From NCBI RefSeq assembly GCF_013359865.1, contig NZ_JABMCE010000070.1, positions 1-64,000 of the forward strand: 64,000 bases of DNA. The letters are read 5' to 3'. Made by a program: the position numbers and the translations under genes. The stretch comes from Curtobacterium pusillum (GTDB lineage: Bacteria > Actinomycetota > Actinomycetes > Actinomycetales > Microbacteriaceae). Below the pieces are notes generated by a model. That model made no database searches. It had not been told where the DNA came from and saw only the letters and a program-made list of their open reading frames with translations. Below are positions 16,715 to 24,626 of this stretch, piece by piece; the stretch's first letter is position 1; the number at the start of each line of letters is the position of its first letter.

Positions 16715-18886
16715 TCAGCCGGCGGCGATCGGGTTCGCGTTCGCGGCGGCCGGCGTGACGTCGGCCAGCCCGAGGACGTCGAGCAGCCACGCGAGCTCGA
16801 AGGCCCGCTCCTTCCACGAGTCGTAGCGACCGCTGACACCGCCGTGCCCGGCCGCCATCTCGGTCTTGAGCAGAACCGGGGCGCCGACCTCCCGCAGCTT
16901 GGCCGTCCACTTCGCGGGCTCGACGTACAGCACGCGGGTGTCGTTGATGGAGGTGACCGCGAGGATCTTCGGGTACTGCACATCGGACCGGACGTTCTCG
17001 TACGGGGTGTACTCGCTCATGTAGCGGTAGACCTCGGCGTCATGCAGCGGGTCGCCCCACTCGTCCCACTCGATGACGGTCAGCGGCAGGTCGGGGTCGA
17101 GGATGCTCGTCAGGGCGTCCACGAACGGAACGGCCGCGAGGATGCCGGCGAACCGCTCGGGGGCGAGGTTCGCCACCGCGCCCATCAGGAGCCCGCCCGC
17201 GCTGCCGCCCTCGGCGACGAGCCGGTCGGACGACGTCCGTCCGGTGTCGATGAGGTGCGACGCGACGGCGACGAAGTCCGTGAAGGTGTTCTTCTTCGTG
17301 AGCGTCTTGCCGTTCTCGTACCAGTGCCGCCCCATCTCGCCGCCGCCACGCACGTGCGCGACGGCGAAGACGACGCCGCGGTCGAGCATCGAGAGCCGCA
17401 TCACGCTGAACCCGGGGTCGATGGAGTGCTCGTACGACCCGTAGCCGTACAGGTGCAGCGGGGCCGGACGGTCGGAGTCGACCGCGTCGCGGCGCCACAC
17501 GAGGGAGATCGGTACGCGGGTGCCGTCGTCCGCGGTCGCCCAGTCGCGCTCCTGCACGTAGTCGGCCGGGTCGTAGCCGCCGAGGACCGGCTGACGCTTG
17601 AGGACGGTGACCTCGCCGGTCGCGAGGTCCAGGTCGCTCACCTCGGACGGCGTCACGAACGAGGTGAACCCGATCCGGAGCGTCGGCTGGTCCCACTCGG
17701 GGTTGCCACCGAGGCCGGCGGAGAAGAGTGCCTCGTCGAAGGGCACCTCGTGTGCATCGCCGTAGCCGTCGCCCTCGATCGGGATGATGGCGACACGGGG
17801 GAGCGCCTCTGACCGGTACTCGAGCGCGAGGTGACCGGCGAAGGCGTCCACGGACTCGATGCGGCGCTCGGAGTGGTGCGCCACGACGACTCGGCGGTCA
17901 CGCTCGGACGTGGGGTCGTCGGCGGGGACGTCCACGAGCTCGAAGTTCTCGGCGCCGTCGTTGTGCAGGACGAGGAACCGGTCGCTGCCCCCGACGATCG
18001 CGTGCTCGATCTCGTACTCGACGCCCTCGCGCCGAGGCCACACGACCTGGAACTCGCCGGTCGGGTCGGCCGCATCGAGGACGAGCGCCTCGGAGGTGAT
18101 CTTCGACCCGAGCTCGATGACGATGTACTGCGACGAGCGGGTCACCCCGACCCCGACCCAGTAGCGGTCGTCCGGCTCCTCGAACACCACGACGTCGTCG
18201 GTCGCGTCGCTGCCGACGGTGTGGCGCCAGATCCGGTCGGGCCGCCAGGAGTCGTCGACGGTCGGGTAGAACACGAAGCGGCCGGACGGGTCGAACGTCG
18301 CCCCGGCACCGGTGTTCGGTATCTCGTCGCCGAGGTCCGTGCCGGTCGTGAGGTCGCGCACGTGCAGCGTGTACCGCTCGTCGCCCTCGACGTCGATGCC
18401 GTAGACGAGGCGGGTGCCGTCGTCGCTGATGTCGTAGGTGCCGAGCGAGAAGAAGTCGTGGCCGTCGGCCAGGGCGTTGCCGTCGAGGACGACCTGCTCG
18501 CCGGTGAGCGTCGCGGCGCCCTCGGTCACGGCGGGCGGTGTCCAGTCGTCCGGGCCGGAGATGGGTGCGCGGCAGTGCACACCGTACTGGCTGCCCTCGG
18601 CTGTGCGCGTGAAGTACCACCAGTCGCCCATGCGGACCGGGACGGAGAGGTCGGTCTCCTGCACGCGGCCCTTCACTTCGGCGAAGATCCGGTCGCGGAG
18701 GGCGCCGAGGTGCGCCGTCGCCGAGTCGGTGTACGCGTTCTCGGCCTCGAGGTAGGCCAGCGTGTCCGGCGACTCCTTGTCCCGCAGCCACTCGTAGTCG
18801 TCGACGAAGTCGATGCCGTGGTGGGTCCGTGTCGTGGGCCGCTTGGCGGCCGTGGGCGGGGTGGCCTGGGCGTGCTCGCTGATCAC
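16715..18886 (-). CDS. ptrB: Oligopeptidase B (S9A prolyl oligopeptidase family)
   Basis: Predicted 723 aa, the expected length. An N-terminal seven-bladed propeller region is followed by an alpha/beta-hydrolase domain with nucleophile GGSAGGLLMG, the Asp region SINDTRVLYVEPAKW and catalytic His in AGHGGVSGRYDSWKE. YEWLRDKESP near the N-terminus and RGGGEMGRHWYE before the nucleophile are typical. The enzyme cleaves short peptides after basic residues in the cytosol. GTG 18886 overlaps the fic stop in a GTGA arrangement and is preferred over GTG 18889, indicating coupling to fic. Confidence 0.92.
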   Translation of the reverse strand: MISEHAQATPPTAAKRPTTRTHHGIDFVDDYEWLRDKESPDTLAYLEAENAYTDSATAHLGALRDRIFAEVKGRVQETDLSVPVRMGDWWYFTRTAEGSQYGVHCRAPISGPDDWTPPAVTEGAATLTGEQVVLDGNALADGHDFFSLGTYDISDDGTRLVYGIDVEGDERYTLHVRDLTTGTDLGDEIPNTGAGATFDPSGRFVFYPTVDDSWRPDRIWRHTVGSDATDDVVVFEEPDDRYWVGVGVTRSSQYIVIELGSKITSEALVLDAADPTGEFQVVWPRREGVEYEIEHAIVGGSDRFLVLHNDGAENFELVDVPADDPTSERDRRVVVAHHSERRIESVDAFAGHLALEYRSEALPRVAIIPIEGDGYGDAHEVPFDEALFSAGLGGNPEWDQPTLRIGFTSFVTPSEVSDLDLATGEVTVLKRQPVLGGYDPADYVQERDWATADDGTRVPISLVWRRDAVDSDRPAPLHLYGYGSYEHSIDPGFSVMRLSMLDRGVVFAVAHVRGGGEMGRHWYENGKTLTKKNTFTDFVAVASHLIDTGRTSSDRLVAEGGSAGGLLMGAVANLAPERFAGILAAVPFVDALTSILDPDLPLTVIEWDEWGDPLHDAEVYRYMSEYTPYENVRSDVQYPKILAVTSINDTRVLYVEPAKWTAKLREVGAPVLLKTEMAAGHGGVSGRYDSWKERAFELAWLLDVLGLADVTPAAANANPIAAG

Positions 18887-20091
18887 CACCCCACCCTATT
18901 CGCCCGCTGTGTGACGGCGGCGTGGACGCGGGCGCCGAAGGCGGCGATCTCGTCGGCTGCGGCGACCGTCGACCACGCCCGGCGGCGACGTCGTTCGGTG
19001 ACGGGACGGAGCACTCCTGCCTGGCACAGGTCGTCCGTCACGACGTCGATCGCCTGCTCGTCGCCGTCGAGCAGGAGCTCCAGTCGTTCCTCGGTCAGCA
19101 CGGGGTCGTCGACGAGCGCTCGACCGACGACGGCGTGCGGGCCGCGGGAGCACGCACCCGCGGCACGATCGGCGGCGACTTCGTCGAGGAGCAGTGCGGT
19201 GAGCGTGGCCTCGTCGCAGACGGTGCCGATGGCGATCGCGAGGTCACGGATCCACTCGTCGACGGCACCGCGCCGGTAGCGCTCGAGGTGCCAGAAGTAC
19301 CGGTCCCGCTCGGCGACCAGCGCCGCGGCGACCGGCACCGTGACGACGCGTGCGAGCCCTCGACGGCGCAGGACCGCCGCGACGAGCGCTCGGCCGATCC
19401 GACCGTTGCCATCGGTGAAGGGGTGGATCGACTCGAACTGCGCGTGGGCGATCGCCGCCTGCGCGATCGGGTGCAGGTCGCGGCGGTGCAGGAACGTGAA
19501 CAGGTCGTCCATGAGGTCCGGGACGAGCTCGGGCGGCGGTGGGACGTGTCGTGCGAGCCGTGGCGTGGGACCGCCGCCGATCCAGTTCTGGACGTCGCGC
19601 CAGCGCCCGGCGTACCGACCGTCGACCGGGTCGTCCCGCATGAGTCTGCGGTGGGCGGCGAGCAGCGCGTCCTCGGTGATCGTGCCAGAGCTCGCCGCGG
19701 CGACCAGGCCGTCGATGGCGCCGCCGGCGCGGACCATCGCCGTGGCGCTGCTGTTCGCCCGGATGCCGACGGCCGCTCGGGCAAAGTCGTCGAGGGTCGC
19801 GGACTCGTCCTCGATGCGGGAGGACGCGACTGCCTCCGTCCGGTCGAGCACACCGCCGAGTACGGTGAGCCCGGTCCCGTGGTGCTCATCGAGGTCCCGC
19901 ACGGCGGTGGCGGCGCGGTCGAGCAGAGCGGCGGTGTCGGCATCGGGCGTCCACTGCGCGTCTGCGATCCGCGGCGGGACGGACGCGCTGATCGAAGCCG
20001 TCTCACGATCCGGGCGCGGCCCGCGGACGGCGCTGCGCCACGGCAGCGTGGTCGTCGTGTGGGCGGGCCAGGGATGCTCGGTGCGGGGCAT
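18883..20091 (-). CDS. Fic-domain protein (AMP transferase fold)
   Basis: Predicted 402 aa from ATG 20091, preceded by GGAGGAACG. An N-terminal helical Fic_N-like region is followed by the Fic core with HPFTDGNGRIGRAL, which has all canonical HxFx(D/E)GNGRxxR residues, and a C-terminal winged-helix-like segment. The helix containing SSRIEDESA sits where class II Fic proteins carry the autoinhibitory (S/T)xxxE(G/N) motif, but Asp replaces the final Gly/Asn. Such stand-alone Fic proteins usually AMPylate or de-AMPylate targets and are often autoinhibited; the target is unknown. It is translationally linked to ptrB and divergent from the amidohydrolase gene. Confidence 0.88.
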   Translation of the reverse strand: MPRTEHPWPAHTTTTLPWRSAVRGPRPDRETASISASVPPRIADAQWTPDADTAALLDRAATAVRDLDEHHGTGLTVLGGVLDRTEAVASSRIEDESATLDDFARAAVGIRANSSATAMVRAGGAIDGLVAAASSGTITEDALLAAHRRLMRDDPVDGRYAGRWRDVQNWIGGGPTPRLARHVPPPPELVPDLMDDLFTFLHRRDLHPIAQAAIAHAQFESIHPFTDGNGRIGRALVAAVLRRRGLARVVTVPVAAALVAERDRYFWHLERYRRGAVDEWIRDLAIAIGTVCDEATLTALLLDEVAADRAAGACSRGPHAVVGRALVDDPVLTEERLELLLDGDEQAIDVVTDDLCQAGVLRPVTERRRRRAWSTVAAADEIAAFGARVHAAVTQRANRVGW

Positions 20092-20179
20092 CGTTCCTCC
20101 GGATCCGTTCGGCGTGGTGGTCCCACGAACGTAGGTGGTACGCGTTCTGCGACGCGAACAGTTCATATGTCGTATGCAT
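20003..20179 (-). CDS. Possible small ORF overlapping the fic start
   Basis: 58 codons from ATG 20179. The first 30 residues (MHTTYELFASQNAYHLRSWD and onward) lie upstream of fic and look like natural protein rather than a GC shadow; the remainder runs antiphase inside fic. The fic ribosome-binding site lies within this frame, so it could be an upstream ORF coupling to fic or the remnant of another gene. No homologue is recognised. Confidence 0.25.
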   Translation of the reverse strand: MHTTYELFASQNAYHLRSWDHHAERIRRNDAPHRASLARPHDDHAAVAQRRPRAAPGS

Positions 20180-20203
20180 GGTGGGGATGTCGCTCGTCCT
20201 CGG

Positions 20204-20209
20204 TAGCGT
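20204..20209 (+). promoter_or_regulatory. Leaderless -10 for the amidohydrolase gene
   Basis: TAGCGT, then GGTGGC, then ATG 20216 (spacing 6). The upstream CATATGTCGTATG (20164-20176) is a partial inverted repeat that may be an operator. Confidence 0.6.
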
Positions 20210-20215
20210 GGTGGC

Positions 20216-21415
20216 ATGAGCAACTCCTTCGTCGTCACGAACGCGCACGTCGTCCCCGTCTCCGCCCCCGAGTTCGACGGTGGCGCCGTCGTCGTGGAAG
20301 ACGGTCGGATCACCGCGATCGGACCCGACGTCACCCCGCCGCCGGGTCTCCCGGTCGTCGACGCGGCCGGCGCGTGGCTCGTCCCCGGGTTCGTCGAGGC
20401 GCACGGGCACGTCGGCATCCACGAGGAAGCGAACGGCGACGCCGGCAACGACACCAACGAGATGACCGGCCCGAACATGGCCGGCGTCCGGGCGATCGAC
20501 GCCATCGACATCGACGACGAGGGGTTCCGCGACGCGCTCGCCGGCGGCATCACGAGCATCGTCGTGAAGCCCGGCTCGGGCAACCCGATCGGCGGTCAGA
20601 CCGTCGCCATCAAGACCTGGGGTGGCCGCACGATCGACGAACAGCTCATCTCAGATGCGGTGAGCATCAAGAGCGCCCTCGGTGAGAACCCGAAGCGCGT
20701 CTACGGCGGCAAGGGCCAGACGCCGTCCACCCGTCTCGGCGTGGCCAAGATCATCCGCGACGCCTTCGTCGAGGCGCAGAACTACCGTGCCGCGCGCGAC
20801 GCCGCCGCCGCGAAGGACGAGCCGTTCGCCCGCGACCTCTCGAAGGAGACCCTCGTCCGCGTGCTGGACGGCGAGCTCGCCTGGGACCAGCACACCCACC
20901 GGCACGACGACATCGCCACCGCGATCCGGCTCTCCGAGGAGTTCGGGTACCGCCTCGTCGTGAACCACGGCACCGAGGCGCACAAGATCGCGGACGTCCT
21001 CGCCGAGAAGGACATCCCCGTCATCTACGGCCCGCTCTTCACCAGCCGTTCCAAGGTCGAGCTCCGCGACCGCGGCATCCCGAACCTCGCGAAGATCGCC
21101 GCCGCCGGAGTGCGCATCGCGATCACGACGGACGCGCCGGTCGTCCCGATCAACATGCTCGTCGACCAGGCGACCGCCGCAGTGAAGGAGGGCCTGCCGC
21201 GCCAGACGGCGCTCGAGGCGCTCACGACCAACCCGGCCGAGTTCCTCGGGTTCGGTGACCGCGTCGGTCGCCTGGCCGAGGGCTACGACGCCGACCTCGT
21301 CCTCTGGGACGGCGACCCGCTCGACGCGACCAGCCGCGCGACACGCGTCTGGATCGAGGGCGCGTCCGTCTTCGAGTACGCCGACGGGGCGGGCGTCACC
21401 ACTCCGCGCTGGTAG
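20216..21415 (+). CDS. Amidohydrolase-superfamily metalloenzyme
   Basis: Predicted 399 aa. The metal-binding opening VPGFVEAHGHVGIHEE has HGH in place of the common HxH. A beta-barrel body follows, with VNHGTEAHKIAD (His ligands), the catalytic-type Asp in AITTDAPVV, and the C-terminal composite-sandwich strand GRLAEGYDADLVLWDGDP. It resembles imidazolonepropionase-like and isoaspartyl-like amidohydrolases common in actinobacteria. Substrate is unknown and no pathway neighbours help. A strong family A hairpin follows the stop at 21426-21467. Confidence 0.9.
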   Translation: MSNSFVVTNAHVVPVSAPEFDGGAVVVEDGRITAIGPDVTPPPGLPVVDAAGAWLVPGFVEAHGHVGIHEEANGDAGNDTNEMTGPNMAGVRAIDAIDIDDEGFRDALAGGITSIVVKPGSGNPIGGQTVAIKTWGGRTIDEQLISDAVSIKSALGENPKRVYGGKGQTPSTRLGVAKIIRDAFVEAQNYRAARDAAAAKDEPFARDLSKETLVRVLDGELAWDQHTHRHDDIATAIRLSEEFGYRLVVNHGTEAHKIADVLAEKDIPVIYGPLFTSRSKVELRDRGIPNLAKIAAAGVRIAITTDAPVVPINMLVDQATAAVKEGLPRQTALEALTTNPAEFLGFGDRVGRLAEGYDADLVLWDGDPLDATSRATRVWIEGASVFEYADGAGVTTPRW

Positions 21416-21425
21416 CGACCACACC

Positions 21426-21467
21426 GGACTGGAGGCGCGGTGCCGGCTGGCACCGCGCCTCCAGTCC
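21426..21467. repeat. Family A palindromic hairpin, copy 3
   Basis: Perfect 19-bp arms 21426-21444 and 21449-21467 with a 4-nt loop (GGCT), in a convergent gap 10 bp after the amidohydrolase stop. It is well placed to terminate both converging genes. Confidence 0.9.
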
Positions 21468-21560
21468 GTCACGGGCGCACCACGACGTTCCACGCGTTGA
21501 TCGACGCGCGGGGTGTCGCAAAGGTGACGCGGCCCGGGCCGCCGGGCCCGCGCCCCGCGC

Positions 21561-22451
21561 TCAGACCTCGCGCGCCAGCAGGAACTCGTTGATGCGCGTC
21601 GTGAGCTCTGCGTCGATCTCCCGCGCGTTCCCGTTGACCGCTCGGATCGGTGCCGCCTGCCGCACGCTCGACACCAGCCACGCCGCGTCCGCCGCGTGGA
21701 AGTCGTCGAGCGTGATGAGCTCGTAGGCGGTCTCGATGCCCGCCTCCGCAGCGAAGCGGAACACGTCCGCCTGCGTGGTGCCGGCCAGGATCCCGATGTC
21801 GGTGCGCGGCGTCACGAGCCGGCCGCCGACCGACAGGACGAGGTTCGCTCGCGTGCCCTCGAGCACGTAGCCGTCGGTGGAGACGAACACGGCGTCGTCG
21901 GCCCCGCGACGCGCGGCCTCGCGCAGCGCGGCCATGTTCACGGCGTACGACAGCGTCTTCGCGCCCTGCAGGAGCCACGGCGAGGTCCGCTCGACGTCGT
22001 GTCGGTACCCGCGGTCGAGCGTGACGACGGAGATGCCCTCGGTACGGGCGGCGGTCGAGTCTCCGGACGGTGCCGCGTAGACCCACCCGGTCGGCCGTTC
22101 GGCACCCTCGACGCCGCGGGTGAGCACGGTCTTCACGAAGGCCTCGCGCACCGGGTCGAGCTCGGCGCAGACGGCTTCGACGGCCCGGCGCCAGGCGTCG
22201 ACGTCCGGAACAGGGAGGTCGAGCATCCGTGCCGACCGTTCGAAGCGTGCCAGGTGCGGTTCGACGGCCTGGGGGTGCCCGTCCACGACGGTGATGGTCT
22301 CGAACACGCCGTCGCCGCGGATGATGCCGAGGTCCTGCACCTGGATGTGCTCCTCGAGCGGCCCGGCGAACGTGAAGGCATCCGCGGCGGGGTCGTGCGG
22401 GGCGGCGTCGCGGGAGGGCTGGTTGAGGACGGCGAGGACGGTTTCGGTCAT
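21561..22451 (-). CDS. Class IV PLP aminotransferase (aminodeoxychorismate lyase-like)
   Basis: Predicted 296 aa from ATG 22451. Fold type IV features: RGDGVFETITV near the N-terminus, the PLP Lys in LQGAKTLSYAVNM, and cofactor-phosphate contacts in LEGTRANLVLS and ILAGTTQADVFR. The pattern fits 4-amino-4-deoxychorismate lyase (PabC), which makes p-aminobenzoate for folate, but branched-chain or D-amino-acid aminotransferases share it. There are no pabA/B neighbours. TTGGAT at 6-nt spacing before the start suggests leaderless expression. Confidence 0.85.
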   Translation of the reverse strand: MTETVLAVLNQPSRDAAPHDPAADAFTFAGPLEEHIQVQDLGIIRGDGVFETITVVDGHPQAVEPHLARFERSARMLDLPVPDVDAWRRAVEAVCAELDPVREAFVKTVLTRGVEGAERPTGWVYAAPSGDSTAARTEGISVVTLDRGYRHDVERTSPWLLQGAKTLSYAVNMAALREAARRGADDAVFVSTDGYVLEGTRANLVLSVGGRLVTPRTDIGILAGTTQADVFRFAAEAGIETAYELITLDDFHAADAAWLVSSVRQAAPIRAVNGNAREIDAELTTRINEFLLAREV

Positions 22452-22457
22452 GACCCC

Positions 22458-22463
22458 ATCCAA
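22458..22463 (-). promoter_or_regulatory. Leaderless -10-like hexamer for the PabC-like gene
   Basis: TTGGAT on the minus strand, then GGGGTC, then ATG 22451 (spacing 6). Confidence 0.45.
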
Positions 22464-22485
22464 CCGCAGCCCGACCGGGAACGAG

Positions 22486-22836
22486 CTAGCCGGCTTCGGG
22501 CAGGGCGCCCATGAGCTTCCACACCGCGGGCGTGAGCTCGGGGTGCTGCAGCGCGATGCGGCGCAGACGGTGGTACTCCTCGCCGAGCCGCGTGCCCTGG
22601 CCGGACGCGGGGTGCATCGACCACTGCGCGCTCCGCTGGCCGATCGCGGCGTCGAGCTCGACGGCATCCGCGCGGAGGATGAGCACGACCTGCTCGTCGA
22701 CGGTGGGGAGCGTCGGCATGAACTCCCACGGGTCCTCGCCCTGGCGGCTGCGGTGCTCGACGATCATCGAGATCTCCTCGGCGGCCTCGGCGCGCAGCAC
22801 TTCGAGGCTGCGCCCGGTCCTGCGGGGCTCAGCCAT
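22486..22836 (-). CDS. Small hypothetical protein
   Basis: Predicted 116 aa from ATG 22836, with GGGGGC about 5 nt upstream. Mostly helical and charged, with motifs such as LEVLRAEAAEEISMIVEHRS and EEYHRLRRIALQHPELTP. No signal peptide, membrane segment or recognised domain. It lies 34 bp upstream of the PabC-like gene on the same strand and may be co-transcribed, though the latter seems to have its own promoter. Longer in-frame starts would run into the Nudix gene and look non-coding. Confidence 0.6.
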   Translation of the reverse strand: MAEPRRTGRSLEVLRAEAAEEISMIVEHRSRQGEDPWEFMPTLPTVDEQVVLILRADAVELDAAIGQRSAQWSMHPASGQGTRLGEEYHRLRRIALQHPELTPAVWKLMGALPEAG

Positions 22837-22888
22837 GGTGCCCCCGCAGCACGCCTGCCATGGAACGAGCGTACGCCACTTCATCGGC

Positions 22889-22894
22889 CAGACT
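22889..22894 (+). promoter_or_regulatory. Leaderless -10-like hexamer for the Nudix gene
   Basis: CAGACT, then GGTCGT, then GTG 22901 (spacing 6). The same hexamer and spacing precede the VanZ gene (45097). Confidence 0.45.
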
Positions 22895-22900
22895 GGTCGT

Positions 22901-23446
22901 GTGACCACGCGCGACGAGAGCAAGTCCCAGCACCCCGCGGTGGTCGTCGTGTACCTGGTCCGCGACGACGGTTCGGGGCCGCAGGTGCTGCTCGGCGAGA
23001 AGCGGCGCGGGCTCGGCACGGGCCGCCTGGTCGGCCCCGGCGGGAAGCGGGAACCGGGGGAGTCCGCGGTCGAGACCGCGGTGCGCGAGGTGTTCGAAGA
23101 GGTCGGCCTGCGGATCGACGCCGCCGACCTGGAGGCGCGGGGCACGTTGGACTACCGGTTCCCGTACCGTCCGTCCTGGTCCCAGGTCTCGGACGTCTTC
23201 GTCTGCCGCCGCTGGCAGGGCACCCCGTCGGGCAGTGACGAACTCGTGCCCCGGTGGATCCCGGTCGACGCCGTGCCGTACGACGCGATGTGGGACGACG
23301 CGGGGTACTGGCTGCCGGGGGTGCTGCGCGGGGGATCGGTGCGGGCGCGGTTCTCGTTCGCCGAGGACAACGCGTCGGTGGCCGGGTTCACCGGCACCGG
23401 GGTCGACGGGTCCGGCCGGCCGGGGGTCCGACGGACAGGAGCCTGA
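22901..23446 (+). CDS. Nudix hydrolase (MutT/MTH1-like)
   Basis: Predicted 181 aa from GTG 22901. The Nudix box reads GGKREPGESAVETAVREVFEEVGL, matching GX5EX7REUXEEXGU in full (shown here as three joined parts GGKREPGES, AVETAVREVF, EEVGL). The preceding LLGEKRRGLGTGRLVGPG resembles oxidised-purine triphosphatases, giving a plausible nucleotide-pool-cleaning role; substrate not proven. The last residues (PGVRRTGA) and the stop lie at the start of a 15-bp tandem repeat that also covers the end of the converging AsnC gene. Confidence 0.88.
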   Translation: MTTRDESKSQHPAVVVVYLVRDDGSGPQVLLGEKRRGLGTGRLVGPGGKREPGESAVETAVREVFEEVGLRIDAADLEARGTLDYRFPYRPSWSQVSDVFVCRRWQGTPSGSDELVPRWIPVDAVPYDAMWDDAGYWLPGVLRGGSVRARFSFAEDNASVAGFTGTGVDGSGRPGVRRTGA

Positions 23447-23492
23447 GGGACAGAGCCCTGAGGGACAGGGGCCCGACGGTCAGGGGCCGGGA
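23433..23492. repeat. 15-bp tandem repeat across two convergent gene ends
   Basis: Four units (23433-23447, 23448-23462, 23463-23477, 23478-23492), consensus GGACAGGRGCCYGAG. The first contains the Nudix stop (23444-23446); the fourth contains the stop and last codons of the AsnC-type gene (stop 23480-23482). Confidence 0.85.
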
Positions 23493-24502
23493 GCCGTTAC
23501 GTCGGCCTCGGCATCGGCTTCGGGATGGGTCGGCCGGTAGCGTCCCTGGGCGTCGATGCGCTTCTGCAGGTGGTACGGCGTCCGGAGCACGACCGACCGG
23601 TCGGCGACGGAGACTCCCGGCACGTGTTCGGCGAAGAACGTCTCGATGCGCGCGACGTCGTCGATCGACCGCAGCCACACCGCGAGCGCGATGTCGTACC
23701 CGCCGACGATCGAGGCGACGAGGCGGGACTCGCCGAGCCTGGTCAGCCGTTGCACCGCCGCGGTGCGCTGCAACGGGTCGACGTCGAGGAAGTACCAGGC
23801 GTACACCGGCCAGCCCGAGAGCGGTCGCGCGATCTCCGTCCGGAGCACGACCTCGCCCGAGGCGAGCACCGAGGCGAGCATCGCCGATGCCCGCGGCGGG
23901 GTCGTCCCGAGTTCGGCGGCGAGCCCGGTGATGGTGATCCTCGGGTCGCGGGCGAGGACGTCCCGGATCCGCGCGGCGACCTCCGGCGGGACGGACGGCA
24001 GACGCGCCGGGGGAGCGGAGGGCTCCAGCGCGGCGGTCTCCGTGGAGTCGAGTTCGCGGAGTCGCCACTTCCGGGCATCGGCGAGCGTCGCGGTCGCGAT
24101 GTGGGTGCGGAGCGCCCGGATCTCCGGCAGGGTGCCCATTCGTTCGAGGACATAGCGTGCGAGGGCGTCGCGGCTGTCGCACACGAGGGTCAGGAGGAGG
24201 TCGCGTCCGCCGGTGGTGACGTCGATCGTGAGCACCTCGGGATCGCGGGTGAGCTCCTCGACGATCCGCATCGTCTCGGACGGCGGGCACTGCACCTCGA
24301 CGAGGGCGGTGGTGACGGAGGGAGCCGCGCGGTAGACGGCGATCCACGCGACCCCGCGTTCCTGCAGCCGGGTCCACCGCCGCGCGACCGTGACGGCGTC
24401 GCTCCCGAGCGCGGCGGCGATGGCCGACCACGGTGCCCGAGGCTGGATCTGCAGCGCGTGCAGAAGCCGACGCTCCTCGACTGACAGGCTGTGATCCTGC
24501 AT
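23480..24502 (-). CDS. Double AsnC/Lrp-type transcriptional regulator
   Basis: Predicted 340 aa from ATG 24502, preceded by GGGGAGG. It contains two tandem AsnC units: the first with HTH ERRLLHALQIQPRAPWSAIA and a ligand-domain strand set, the second with HTH IRDVLARDPRITITGLAAEL and SIVGGYDIALAVWL. This double-length Lrp architecture is common in actinobacteria. It is divergent from the transporter/M20/serine-deaminase operon and is the obvious candidate regulator of it; amino acids or peptides would be the expected effectors. The C-terminal tail is Ala/Asp/Pro-rich and partly encoded by a tandem repeat. Confidence 0.88.
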   Translation of the reverse strand: MQDHSLSVEERRLLHALQIQPRAPWSAIAAALGSDAVTVARRWTRLQERGVAWIAVYRAAPSVTTALVEVQCPPSETMRIVEELTRDPEVLTIDVTTGGRDLLLTLVCDSRDALARYVLERMGTLPEIRALRTHIATATLADARKWRLRELDSTETAALEPSAPPARLPSVPPEVAARIRDVLARDPRITITGLAAELGTTPPRASAMLASVLASGEVVLRTEIARPLSGWPVYAWYFLDVDPLQRTAAVQRLTRLGESRLVASIVGGYDIALAVWLRSIDDVARIETFFAEHVPGVSVADRSVVLRTPYHLQKRIDAQGRYRPTHPEADAEADVTAPGP

Positions 24503-24519
24503 CCAACCTCCCCTGATCG

Positions 24520-24532
24520 CGCAGATCCTGCG
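24520..24532. promoter_or_regulatory. Candidate AsnC-type operator
   Basis: CGCAG-ATC-CTGCG, a perfect 5-3-5 inverted repeat in the 124-bp divergent promoter region between the AsnC gene and the transporter gene. The assignment rests on position and symmetry only. Confidence 0.35.
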
Positions 24533-24626
24533 ATGTGACGTTCCGGAAACACGTCGATCGTACGTTGCCCGCATCGCACCACGGACCATCCCCGCTGCCG
24601 ATCTCCCCGATCAGGAGGAACCCGTC

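Noticed and set aside
14988-16910. Long minus-strand frame with 8-residue repeats (AVLADLTS-like)
   Set aside because: It lies antisense to the CYTH gene and reads through the 24-bp repeat; the repeats come from the DNA period, not from a protein.
24519-24545. LexA/SOS box near the AsnC gene or imu cassette
   Set aside because: No GAACNNNNGTTC-type site was found there; GTTCGAAC occurrences at 1840 and elsewhere lack the four-base spacer and lie inside genes.
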